Source: Clostridia bacterium (lineage in GTDB: Bacteria > Bacillota_A > Clostridia > Oscillospirales > CAG-272). From it: DNA of 7,696 nucleotides. Every line of letters starts with the position of its first letter. Within the stretch, counting starts at the first letter, position 1. Of this stretch, positions 1-6,735 are shown piece by piece. The notes beneath the pieces are model-generated. The model saw only the letters and a program-made list of their open reading frames with translations, was not told the origin of the DNA and made no database searches. The stretch spans positions 1 through 7,696 of the forward strand of contig JAFTHF010000082.1 in NCBI GenBank assembly GCA_017457545.1, written 5' to 3'. A program made the position numbers and the translations under genes.

Positions 1-1097
1 TCAGCGCTTGTTTTTGTCTTATCGTAGAAGCTCCAGTTGTCCATTGCAAGTCTGTCCTCAATCTGGAAGCCCCATCTGCCGAAGATATCAAAGGTGGAGA
101 AGTCATGCTTAATAAGCTTATATCCCCAGCCAACAATACGCTCAGTTGTTTCCTTAACATAGTTAAGAACCTCAGGATGCGATGGGTCAAGCACCTTTTT
201 TGAATGTGCAAGATACCATTCCTCAGGGAATGTATCAACCTTTCTTGGCTCATCGTCACGTCCGTTAATAAGGTAACGCACCCAGATACCGGGACGTACA
301 CCCTGTGCAGATATCTCCTCTGCGGTCTTTTTTATATCGGGAAATCTTTCGTTGCCTCTGTCCCAGGGGGCATCGCAGGAGTTAGGCTGCCAGCCGTCAT
401 CAATTACCATATAAGGAATGTTTTCGCACTCAGCGCACATTTCCTTAACGAATTTTGCATCTGCGATTATTTCATCGTGGGAGCTTTTTCCGTATGCGTA
501 GTACCAGTTGTTGGAGCCGTATACCACGTGGTCGGGAAGATAGGGATTAGGTGACATAACAGAGCAGAAGCTCTTTACTGCCATAAATGCGCTTACATCT
601 CTGTATTCCTTGAAATATACGGTAGCGCATTCAAGCTCACGTCCGTTTAGCATAACGCCGTTGCCGCCGTTACGGATATCAAGCCAAAGGGTAATGCCCT
701 TTGCATCATATTGCCAGAATGCCATAGCATTCGGCTGAACACCTACGCCAAAGCATTCGGTATATCTGCCCTTATAATCAAGATTTGTATCACTTCCGTC
801 AGATACAGCCATATACCAGGGCATACATCTTTCATTTCTTATGGAGCTCCAGCTAAGGTCACCGTAGCCACGCTCCCAGGCGTCGCCAAGGACCTTTATG
901 TCCTTACGCATTTCGTTGTTCCAACGAAGACGTACATATCTTGCCCCCTTTACGTAGGAGGTTGCATAAACTGTAAGCTCATCGTTATGAAGCTTGAATT
1001 TTACATAACCGTCATCACAGGTGTAGCTATCCTTTGCAAAATCAAATCTTGCGCCATCAAGATACAGGGTAGCGTAGTCAGGTGTTCTTAATTTCAT
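1..1097 (-). CDS. GH36-like alpha-galactosidase-type glycoside hydrolase (N-terminal 365 residues, runs off left edge)
   Basis: The frame is open from an ATG at 1097 to the window edge; my own translation gives 365 residues. Residues 1 to about 190 look like the N-terminal beta-sandwich of clan GH-D enzymes. The (beta/alpha)8 barrel begins near NNWYYAYG (196-203). Hallmarks seen are VIDDGWQ (D233, D234, W236) and IKHDFSTFDIFGRWG, whose Asp332 sits where the GH36 nucleophile (K-x-D) is expected. As I recall, the Thermotoga maritima GH36 enzyme has its nucleophile near residue 327 and its acid/base about 60 residues later; if so, the acid/base here lies outside the window. There is no signal peptide, so a cytoplasmic enzyme acting on imported alpha-galactosides is inferred. 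The start is supported by AAAGGAG six bases upstream. The gene overlaps the end of the radical SAM gene by 20 bp and is the last visible gene of the mnmE operon. The exact sugar and linkage cannot be read from the sequence. Confidence 0.82.
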   Translation of the reverse strand, partial: MKLRTPDYATLYLDGARFDFAKDSYTCDDGYVKFKLHNDELTVYATSYVKGARYVRLRWNNEMRKDIKVLGDAWERGYGDLSWSSIRNERCMPWYMAVSDGSDTNLDYKGRYTECFGVGVQPNAMAFWQYDAKGITLWLDIRNGGNGVMLNGRELECATVYFKEYRDVSAFMAVKSFCSVMSPNPYLPDHVVYGSNNWYYAYGKSSHDEIIADAKFVKEMCAECENIPYMVIDDGWQPNSCDAPWDRGNERFPDIKKTAEEISAQGVRPGIWVRYLINGRDDEPRKVDTFPEEWYLAHSKKVLDPSHPEVLNYVKETTERIVGWGYKLIKHDFSTFDIFGRWGFQIEDRLAMDNWSFYDKTKTSA

Positions 1098-1974
1098 ATA
1101 TTTCTCCTTTAGTAAAATCAGGTGTAAAGGCGCTTGAGGCTGAGGAGCGCTCCTGTAAATATCCGTCGTAGCCAAGCTCTATAGCACGCTTAAGCACGCT
1201 TTCATATTCAAAGGTGGTCACCCGTCTTTTAAGCTCAGTATATTCTCCCTCGTAAAAATCGGGAGTGTACTGGCTCATCAAGGATAGCCTTATATTACTT
1301 ACATCACATATTTCAGCCACGTTCTCAAGGATTTTTATACTGTCCTTGCGACAGGAGGGCAGAATAAGGTGGCGAAGTATAATGCCTTTTTTGATAATAC
1401 GGTCATCATCGAAAATACATTCGGGTGCGATTTTCAGCATAGCCTTAAAGGCTTCTATGGCTTTTTCGTAATAGTCGGGAGCCTTGGAATATTTATTTGA
1501 AAGCTCAGATGAATAATATTTCATATCGGTAAGAAAAACATCCACGTATCCCGACATTTTTTCAATCTCCGATATCAGCTCATAGCCACCTGTGTTATAA
1601 ACAACAGGGATTTTCAGCTTCGGACGTATTAAGTCAATAGCATCACGTATCTTGTCTGCATACTGAGTAGGGGAAACAAGATTAATATTGTGAACGCCCC
1701 TGTCCTGAAGTTCAAGCATAAGGGCAGCAAACCTTTCGGTAGTAATTTCCTGTCCCACTCCACCGTGGCTTATTTCCTTATTCTGACAGTATTCGCATTT
1801 TAAGGGACAGCCGGAAAAGAAGATAGCGCCGCTACCCCGTGAGCCGCTTACACAGGGCTCCTCCCAGTTATGTATCATTACCTTGGCTATTTTTATTTTG
1901 TCTCCCGACAGGCAATAGCCTACGGAATTACTTCTGTCAGCTTCGCATTCTCGAGGGCAGAGAGTACATTTCAT
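1078..1974 (-). CDS. PflX-like radical SAM protein (COG1313 type, pyruvate formate-lyase activase homologue)
   Basis: 298 residues. The N-terminus carries a cysteine-rich signature, C3-x2-C6-PRE-C10 with GYC at 21, as in PflX/COG1313 proteins. EEPCVSG (38-44) and GSGAIFFSGCPLKCEYCQN follow. C56-x3-C60-x2-C63 is the radical SAM motif that would hold a [4Fe-4S] cluster and cleave S-adenosylmethionine. Further family landmarks are VYNTGGYE (125-132), VDVFLTDMKYY (144-154), RHLILP (201-206) and SLMSQYTP (231-238). Such proteins are homologues of glycyl-radical activases, but the family as a whole has no settled substrate, and no glycyl radical enzyme is visible here. The ATG at 1974 follows GGGAG at a seven-base spacing and overlaps the RNHCP stop as ATGA. 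The gene ends inside the glycosidase start. Family placement is firm; the reaction is unknown. Confidence 0.88.
   Translation of the reverse strand: MKCTLCPRECEADRSNSVGYCLSGDKIKIAKVMIHNWEEPCVSGSRGSGAIFFSGCPLKCEYCQNKEISHGGVGQEITTERFAALMLELQDRGVHNINLVSPTQYADKIRDAIDLIRPKLKIPVVYNTGGYELISEIEKMSGYVDVFLTDMKYYSSELSNKYSKAPDYYEKAIEAFKAMLKIAPECIFDDDRIIKKGIILRHLILPSCRKDSIKILENVAEICDVSNIRLSLMSQYTPDFYEGEYTELKRRVTTFEYESVLKRAIELGYDGYLQERSSASSAFTPDFTKGEIYEIKNT
1104..1110 (-). promoter_or_regulatory. Ribosome binding site of the glycosidase, inside the radical SAM reading frame
   Basis: On the minus strand AAAGGAG is followed by six bases and the ATG at 1097. The site lies within the last codons of the upstream radical SAM gene, in a different frame. 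This fixes the glycosidase start and suggests translational coupling, because ribosomes finishing the upstream gene pass directly over it. Confidence 0.75.
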
Positions 1975-2303
1975 CGTATCTCTCCCGCAGTCAGCTTTAT
2001 AAGCTTATTTATGCTGTCTGGCTGCTCCTTAGCCTCATGGGCAGCCTTATTTCGTGACACATATCCGCACTTTCTGCATTTATGTATAATTACATATCCC
2101 TTTTTAGGGTCGGGCTCTACACGGATAGGGTCCATAACCCCACCGCAATCACTTGCTCTGTCCCCGGGCATAACGTCCACGTGCTTGGAGCAAAGACATT
2201 TTGGACAATGATTTCTTGAGGTGTAGCCAAGGGGCTTTACCTCATATCCGCAGTTTTCACATATAAAGCCGCTATCGTTTTTTGTAAATCTCTTATTTTC
2301 CAT
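1971..2303 (-). CDS. RNHCP domain zinc-binding protein
   Basis: 110 residues. The eponymous motif RNHCPKCLCSKH is at 30-41, preceded by a CENC pair (C15, C18) and followed by C53 and an HKCRKC pair (C76, C79). This arrangement fits two zinc-ribbon-like sites: C15/C18 with C33/C36, and C53/C76/C79 with a further ligand. RNHCP is a recognised small bacterial domain of unknown function; RNA or nucleic acid binding is a reasonable guess for a zinc ribbon but is not shown by the sequence. The start codon directly abuts the mnmE stop (TAA then ATG) with only a weak AGGT upstream, so translation is probably coupled to mnmE. Its own stop overlaps the next start by four bases. The lysine-rich tail has no motif I recognise. 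Confidence 0.85.
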   Translation of the reverse strand: MENKRFTKNDSGFICENCGYEVKPLGYTSRNHCPKCLCSKHVDVMPGDRASDCGGVMDPIRVEPDPKKGYVIIHKCRKCGYVSRNKAAHEAKEQPDSINKLIKLTAGEIR

Positions 2304-3683
2304 TTATTTACCTACACAGAAGCGAGAGAATATCTCACTTACAATTTCTTCACTTGTTGCCCTTGCATCTATCATATCAAGCTCGGAAAGAGCAGATTCA
2401 AGAGAAAAGCATACAATATCATTTGTTTCGCCAAAATCAAGGGCACACTTTGCCTCCTTAACCTTGTCAAGGGCAAGGGAAAGGGAGGACATCTGTCTTG
2501 CATTTGCAATAACAGCATCGTTTGAAATATCTATTTTATCAAGCTCATACATTGTGTTAAGCACACGGGCTAAATTGTCAAGTCCGCTTTCATTTTTTGC
2601 TGAAATCTCACATACGTATGGGAACTTTGCGTTAATATGAGTCAAAAACTCATCGGAAACAGCTCTTTTCTTGTCCCCCTTGTTAAGCACGGCAACAGCG
2701 CTTTTTCCCTCCATGCTGCGAATAAGCTCATAGTCCTCCTTGTTTTCCTTATCGCTAAGGTCAAAGACACAGAGAACAAGCTCAGAGCTTTCTATTTTTT
2801 CTTTAGCACGGCTTACACCGATTTTTTCAACAGTATCCGTAGTTTCACGAATACCTGCTGTGTCGGCAAGGCGAAGAGTAACATCGCCGACTAATGCAGT
2901 ATGCTCAATTACATCACGTGTTGTACCTGCAATATCCGTAACTATTGCAAGCTCCTCACCGGACAGCGCATTATAAAGTGAGCTTTTTCCTGCGTTGGGC
3001 TTACCTACAATAGCTGTGCGAATTCCTTCACTTACAGCCCTTGATGCACGGTAGGTGCTCTTTAGCCTCTCAAGGTGGGAAAGCACATTTGAAAGGGTAA
3101 GGCTCATTTCATCTCTTTCGTTATCCTCAATATCCTCATCGGGATAGTCGATTGTAGCATAGGAGCGAGTAATAAGGTCAAGCATAAGCTCACGGATATA
3201 GGCAAGCTTTTTTGAAAGAGTGCCTCTTGCACCCGATGTTGACAGGCGAAGCTGAGCATCATTTGTCGCATCAATAACCTGTCCTACTGCCTCAGCACGG
3301 GAAAGGGTAAGCTTGCCGTTTATATAGGCACGTCTTGTAAATTCTCCTGCCTCAGCCATTTTAGCTCCGCATGAAAGCACAGTTTCAAGGACAGCCTGAG
3401 TTACGTAAAGACCACCGTGACAGCAGATTTCAACCACGTCCTCCCCTGTATAAGAGTGGGGCGCCTTAAAATAAGTCAAGGTTGCATCATCTATAATAAT
3501 CCCGTCACGCAAAATATTACCGTAGTAGCATTTACGTGGGGTAGGGTCAGACAGCTCCTTGCCCGATATTAAGGTAAACATTCCCTTTACTATGCTAAGG
3601 GCGTTATCTCCCGTTATTCTTATCATTGCAACACCACCCTTACCACGTGCTGTGGAAATTGCAGCTACTGTATCGTTACGCAT
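2304..3683 (-). CDS. mnmE: tRNA modification GTPase MnmE (TrmE)
   Basis: 459 residues from the ATG at 3683, normal length for the family. MnmE with MnmG adds the (carboxymethyl)aminomethyl group to C5 of wobble uridine in certain tRNAs, using a tetrahydrofolate derivative and GTP hydrolysis in the cytoplasm. The N-terminal folate-binding domain begins DTVAAISTARGKGGVAMIR. The helical domain carries the inserted G domain: P-loop GKPNAGKSS (227-235), DIAGTTRD (250-257), DTAG (274-277), NKGD (334-337) and SAK (361-363). The C-terminus is FCVGK with the conserved Cys456. An in-frame ATG exists 14 codons upstream (3725), but it overlaps the predicted promoter; the start at 3683 has GAGGTGA just upstream and matches the family N-terminus. 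It is first in its operon and lies apart from the rpmH-rnpA-yidC-mnmG cluster that often hosts it. Confidence 0.97.
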   Translation of the reverse strand: MRNDTVAAISTARGKGGVAMIRITGDNALSIVKGMFTLISGKELSDPTPRKCYYGNILRDGIIIDDATLTYFKAPHSYTGEDVVEICCHGGLYVTQAVLETVLSCGAKMAEAGEFTRRAYINGKLTLSRAEAVGQVIDATNDAQLRLSTSGARGTLSKKLAYIRELMLDLITRSYATIDYPDEDIEDNERDEMSLTLSNVLSHLERLKSTYRASRAVSEGIRTAIVGKPNAGKSSLYNALSGEELAIVTDIAGTTRDVIEHTALVGDVTLRLADTAGIRETTDTVEKIGVSRAKEKIESSELVLCVFDLSDKENKEDYELIRSMEGKSAVAVLNKGDKKRAVSDEFLTHINAKFPYVCEISAKNESGLDNLARVLNTMYELDKIDISNDAVIANARQMSSLSLALDKVKEAKCALDFGETNDIVCFSLESALSELDMIDARATSEEIVSEIFSRFCVGK

Positions 3684-3687
3684 AGGC

Positions 3688-3694
3688 TCACCTC
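3688..3694 (-). promoter_or_regulatory. Ribosome binding site that fixes the mnmE start
   Basis: GAGGTGA on the minus strand, four bases before the ATG at 3683. It favours this start over the upstream in-frame ATG at 3725, which has no comparable site and would lie upstream of the predicted transcription start. Confidence 0.7.
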
Positions 3695-3706
3695 TTTTCT
3701 TAAATA

Positions 3707-3735
3707 ATTTTACCATACAAGACATTTATTTTCAA
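3707..3735 (-). promoter_or_regulatory. Predicted sigma-A promoter of the mnmE operon
   Basis: The minus strand reads TTGAAA (3735-3730), a 17-base spacer, then TAAAAT (3712-3707). TGG before the -10 gives an extended -10 (TGnTAAAAT). Transcription would start near 3700, leaving a leader of under 20 bases that holds only the ribosome binding site. Prediction from consensus only. Confidence 0.6.
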
Positions 3736-3763
3736 TAGAAAATATATTATAAAAAATAATAAG

Positions 3764-3792
3764 TTGACATTTTAAATAATATATGATATACT
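3764..3792 (+). promoter_or_regulatory. Strong predicted sigma-A promoter of the transporter operon
   Basis: TTGACA (3764-3769), exactly 17 bases, then TATACT (3787-3792), close to the full consensus. The AT-rich stretch upstream (3736-3763) could act as an UP element and separates it from the -35 of the divergent mnmE promoter. The ATG at 3783 falls inside the spacer of this promoter, which argues against a long form of the MATE protein. Confidence 0.75.
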
Positions 3793-3808
3793 TGCCAAGG
3801 CAGAATAA

Positions 3809-3814
3809 AGGAGG
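3809..3814 (+). promoter_or_regulatory. Ribosome binding site of the MATE gene
   Basis: AGGAGG, ten bases before the ATG at 3825, within a longer purine run. It supports 3825 as the start. Confidence 0.7.
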
Positions 3815-3824
3815 GGAGAACGGT

Positions 3825-5153
3825 ATGGCAATTCATCTTTACGATAAATTTAACTACGGCAAGCTTTTAAGATTTGTGCTTCCGTCTGTTATTATGATGG
3901 TATTTTCATCTGTTTACGGTGTGGTTGACGGGCTTTTTGTGTCCAACTTTGTAGGCAAGACAGCCTTTGCATCGGTAAATATTATTTTCCCCTTTATTAT
4001 GATTATCAGCACCATCGGCTTTATGATAGGCACAGGTGGCAGCGCCTTGGTTGCCAAAATTTACGGCGAGGGCGATACAAAAAGAGCCAACCGTGTATTT
4101 TCCTTTTTGATTTATACCACTATTGTTCTTGGGGCACTGTTTTCAATTGTCGGTATTATTTTTATCCGTCCAATCGCTGTTTTACTTGGCGCAGAGGGAG
4201 AAATGGTTGATATCTGTGTCACCTACGGCAGAATTATTTTAAGCTCACTTACCGCATGGATGCTTCAAAACGTATTCCAAAGCTTTTGCGTAACGGCAGA
4301 GAAGCCAACCTTTGGACTTGTTATTATGGTGGCGGCAGGCGTTACCAATATGCTGCTTGACCTTCTATTTATTGCAGTATTCAAGTGGGGAGTTGCAGGT
4401 GCTGCCCTTGCTACAGCGTCAAGCCAGCTGGTGGGCGGCTTAGTCCCCTTTCTCTACTTTGCATTTCCCAATAAAAGCATACTTAAGCTTACAGGGTGCA
4501 AAATAGATTTTAAGGTTCTTTGTAAGACCTTTACAAACGGTTCATCTGAGCTTATGACCAATGTGTCTATGTCCCTTGTAAATATCCTTTATAACTATAA
4601 GCTTATGCAGCAATTCGGTGAAAACGGTGTTGCAGCCTACGGAGTTATAATGTATGTTGCCTTTATTTTTATATCAATTTTTATAGGCTATTCCATAGGT
4701 ACAGCTCCCATTGTCAGCTACAATTACGGCGCAAAAACAAATGATGAGCTTAAAAATGTATTCAAGAAAAGCCTTGTTATAATAGGCGGCTGCGCCATAG
4801 TGCTTACGCTCCTTGCAGAGCTAAGCTCACCCCTGTTATCAAGTATATTTGTGGGCTATGATAAGGAGCTTTACGAGCTTACTCGCCGTGCATTTTCAAT
4901 TTATTCCATTTCCTTTATCTTTGCAGGCTTTTCAATATATGCGTCCTCATTCTTTACAGCATTAAATGACGGACTTGTGTCGGCAATCATATCCTTTATG
5001 AGAACATTTGTATTTCAGGTTGCATCGGTGCTTACAGTTCCGCTTATTCTTAAAAATGACGGCATATGGTTCTCCATTGTTGTGGCAGAGCTTGCTTCAA
5101 TAATTGTATGTGCAGCTTTTCTTATTAAAATGAGAAGAAGGTATCAGTATTAA
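3825..5153 (+). CDS. MATE family multidrug/cation efflux transporter (MepA-like)
   Basis: 442 residues, usual for the family, with about twelve hydrophobic segments. MATE proteins export cationic drugs, dyes or metabolites across the cytoplasmic membrane in exchange for Na+ or H+. Family landmarks: FVLPSVIMMVFSSVYGVVDG (17-36) in the first helix region, then FVSNFVG; NMLLDLLFI (175-183), the N-x-x-L-D-x-x-F signature; the paired-half equivalent near FGENGVAAYG; and GTAPIVSYNYGA (292-303). The C-terminus ends in a short basic KMRRRYQY tail. The start at 3825 is chosen because an in-frame ATG at 3783 lies inside the promoter, while 3825 follows AGGAGG. It is first in a two-gene operon with the MFS gene, one base apart. 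The substrate cannot be inferred, and no regulator gene sits alongside. Confidence 0.93.
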   Translation: MAIHLYDKFNYGKLLRFVLPSVIMMVFSSVYGVVDGLFVSNFVGKTAFASVNIIFPFIMIISTIGFMIGTGGSALVAKIYGEGDTKRANRVFSFLIYTTIVLGALFSIVGIIFIRPIAVLLGAEGEMVDICVTYGRIILSSLTAWMLQNVFQSFCVTAEKPTFGLVIMVAAGVTNMLLDLLFIAVFKWGVAGAALATASSQLVGGLVPFLYFAFPNKSILKLTGCKIDFKVLCKTFTNGSSELMTNVSMSLVNILYNYKLMQQFGENGVAAYGVIMYVAFIFISIFIGYSIGTAPIVSYNYGAKTNDELKNVFKKSLVIIGGCAIVLTLLAELSSPLLSSIFVGYDKELYELTRRAFSIYSISFIFAGFSIYASSFFTALNDGLVSAIISFMRTFVFQVASVLTVPLILKNDGIWFSIVVAELASIIVCAAFLIKMRRRYQY

Positions 5154-5154
5154 A

Positions 5155-6378
5155 ATGGTTCTTAAAAATAATAAAAGAGCAAAAGAGGCTCTCTTTATCG
5201 GTCTGCTTTGCTCCATATCCTATCTTGCGGTATATATTGCAAGAAATGTGCTCTCCACAGTAACTCCCCAGATGGTAGAGGGGGGAGAGTACACCAAGGA
5301 ATATATCGGCGAAATTTCATCCTTGTTCTTCATCTTTTACGCTCTCGGTCAGCTTTTAAACGGCTTTCTCGGGGATAAGATAAAGGCAAGATATATGCTT
5401 TCCATCGGACTTTTGCTTGCGGGAGTGATTAATTTTGCATTTCCTTATATTCTTCACTTGACGGGTATTGCAAGGCTTGCCTACGGATCTACGGGATTTT
5501 TCCTCTCAATGATATACGCTCCTATGACTAAGCTGGTAGCAGAGAACACTATGCCCGAATACACTACAAAATGCAGCCTCGGATATACACTCGCATCCTA
5601 TCTTGGCTCACCTATGGCAGGCGCTGTTGCCGCTATCCTTTCATGGAAAAGCGTTTTTGTAACAAGCAGCATTGCCCTTGTTGTAATGGCGATAGTTTGC
5701 TTTGCTTCTATTTTTTATTTGGAAAAATCGGGAGTGGTTATCCACAATAGATACAAGGAGCTAAGAGAAGCAAAAAAAGAAAAAAGAAGATTTCTTGACG
5801 GTGCAAAAATTCTTGTTAAGAGAAGAATTTTGCTTTTTGCCCTTATCTCTATGCTGACCGGCGTTGTAAGAACAACGGTTGTATTCTGGCTTCCCACTTA
5901 TTTCTCCGAGTATCTTGGCTATGCGCCAAGGACCTCGGCGGCTATATTTACAGTAGCAACATTGGCTATATCCTTAACCGTATTTCTTTCGGTGGCGGTA
6001 TATAAATTATTCAAGCAGAATCTGTATTCAACAGTGCTTGTAACCTTCCTTGCCTCAGCCTTGTTCTTCCTTTTTGTATACCTTGTAGAGCAGCCTGTAA
6101 TCAATATAATTTTTATAGTTCTCGGTGTTATGAGCGCAAATGCGGCGGCTACAATGCTTTGGAGTATGTATTGCCCGTCACTTCACGATACGGGAATGGT
6201 GTCAGCCGCTACGGGATTTTTAGCGTTTATCGGATACATCGCCTCCTCCGCATCAAGCACACTTTTTGCAAACGCGGCAACCACTATCGGTTGGGGAAAT
6301 CTGATTTTGGTGTGGTCAGGACTTATGGCTCTCGGAGTTATAGTGACATTGCCCCGTATATTTATTAAATCCAAATAA
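5155..6378 (+). CDS. MFS transporter with organophosphate:phosphate antiporter-like features
   Basis: 407 residues with about twelve hydrophobic segments and a basic central cytoplasmic loop (about 190-224, rich in K and R) between two six-helix halves, the MFS layout. GQLLNGFLGDKIKAR (65-79) is the loop 2-3 MFS motif. Two features recall the GlpT/UhpT (OPA) group: YIARN with Arg30 in helix 1, and VRTTVVFWLPTY with Arg239 in helix 7. From memory these align with GlpT Arg45 and Arg269, which bind the phosphate. The GlpT histidine between them (His165) appears absent: the aligned SLGYTLASYLG segment has no His. An import or antiport role for a phosphorylated or anionic metabolite is therefore only a suggestion. 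It begins one base after the MATE stop with a distant, weak ribosome site (AAGG near 5138), so coupled translation is likely. A terminator follows at once. Confidence 0.87.
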   Translation: MVLKNNKRAKEALFIGLLCSISYLAVYIARNVLSTVTPQMVEGGEYTKEYIGEISSLFFIFYALGQLLNGFLGDKIKARYMLSIGLLLAGVINFAFPYILHLTGIARLAYGSTGFFLSMIYAPMTKLVAENTMPEYTTKCSLGYTLASYLGSPMAGAVAAILSWKSVFVTSSIALVVMAIVCFASIFYLEKSGVVIHNRYKELREAKKEKRRFLDGAKILVKRRILLFALISMLTGVVRTTVVFWLPTYFSEYLGYAPRTSAAIFTVATLAISLTVFLSVAVYKLFKQNLYSTVLVTFLASALFFLFVYLVEQPVINIIFIVLGVMSANAAATMLWSMYCPSLHDTGMVSAATGFLAFIGYIASSASSTLFANAATTIGWGNLILVWSGLMALGVIVTLPRIFIKSK

Positions 6379-6379
6379 C

Positions 6380-6409
6380 AAAAAACTGCGACACGTGTCG
6401 CAGTTTTTT
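6380..6409. terminator. Bidirectional Rho-independent terminator, perfect palindrome
   Basis: A perfect palindrome: six A, CTGCGACAC, then GTGTCGCAG and six T. It can fold as a seven-base-pair CTGCGAC/GTCGCAG stem with an ACGT loop and has a T run on either strand. It starts two bases after the MFS stop and also lies downstream of the converging 79-residue gene on the minus strand, so it can end both transcripts. Confidence 0.92.
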
Positions 6410-6410
6410 G

Positions 6411-6427
6411 CTTTCTCCGAGAGAAAG
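6411..6427. repeat. Small inverted repeat next to the terminator
   Basis: CTTTCTC, a three-base CGA loop, then GAGAAAG: a perfect seven-base inverted repeat one base past the terminator. On the minus strand it lies in the 3' untranslated region of the acidic gene. No T run follows it, so it is not itself a terminator. Its role is unknown and it may be chance. Confidence 0.5.
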
Positions 6428-6468
6428 GAGAGGAGATTCTTATATGAAAGTAACACAAAATTCTTGTT

Positions 6469-6708
6469 TTAGCAGCCAACTAAGCTGTTTAGAAGAAGGG
6501 ATATAGGATTTACAGCTCCCAAGTAAGAGCCCTGCTTGACACGGACATAGTCCTCACAGCTAAGGCTGATAGGCTCAATCCCGTCATATAGCTCCTCCTC
6601 ATCATTTACCCTATCTGCAAAGTAGCCGTAGTACACGTCTAAGCAGTCACTCTCAAAAAGCTCCTTCCCATTTTCACAGTGTAAATAATATTCGCTTAAA
6701 TCCTTCAT
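6469..6708 (-). CDS. Small, highly acidic hypothetical protein (79 residues)
   Basis: I do not recognise a family. From the ATG at 6708 the protein has 79 residues: sixteen Asp/Glu against five Lys/Arg, eight tyrosines, and cysteines at 11, 22, 51 and the very last position. The acidic run NDEEE is at 35-39, and the C-terminal third (GAVNPISLLLNSLVGC) is more hydrophobic. There is no signal peptide or clear transmembrane helix. GAGGTG (6720-6715) lies six bases before the ATG; a GTG at 6717 is in frame but forms part of that ribosome site, so ATG is preferred. An extended -10 promoter lies just upstream and a shared terminator downstream, so it appears to be its own transcription unit. Its reality rests on these signals plus an intact frame. 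The acidity could suit a partner-binding or inhibitor role, but nothing in the sequence proves that. Confidence 0.68.
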   Translation of the reverse strand: MKDLSEYYLHCENGKELFESDCLDVYYGYFADRVNDEEELYDGIEPISLSCEDYVRVKQGSYLGAVNPISLLLNSLVGC

Positions 6709-6735
6709 TTGCTTCACCTCTTTCTTAGTGATTTG

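Noticed and set aside
204..1091. Plus-strand open frames of 116 and 126 residues (204-554 and 711-1091)
   Set aside because: They lie opposite the clear GH36-like frame on the minus strand, have no ribosome sites or family resemblance, and are shadows of it.
3684..3725. Upstream in-frame start for MnmE giving 14 extra residues
   Set aside because: The extension overlaps the predicted -10 and spacer of its own promoter and lacks a ribosome site; the family N-terminus matches the start at 3683.
3783..3824. Upstream in-frame start for the MATE protein
   Set aside because: This ATG sits between the -35 and -10 boxes, so it would not be in the transcript; AGGAGG precedes the ATG at 3825.
6183..6479. 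98-residue minus-strand frame crossing the terminator
   Set aside because: It runs through the palindromic terminator and opposite the MFS gene, with no recognisable domain.
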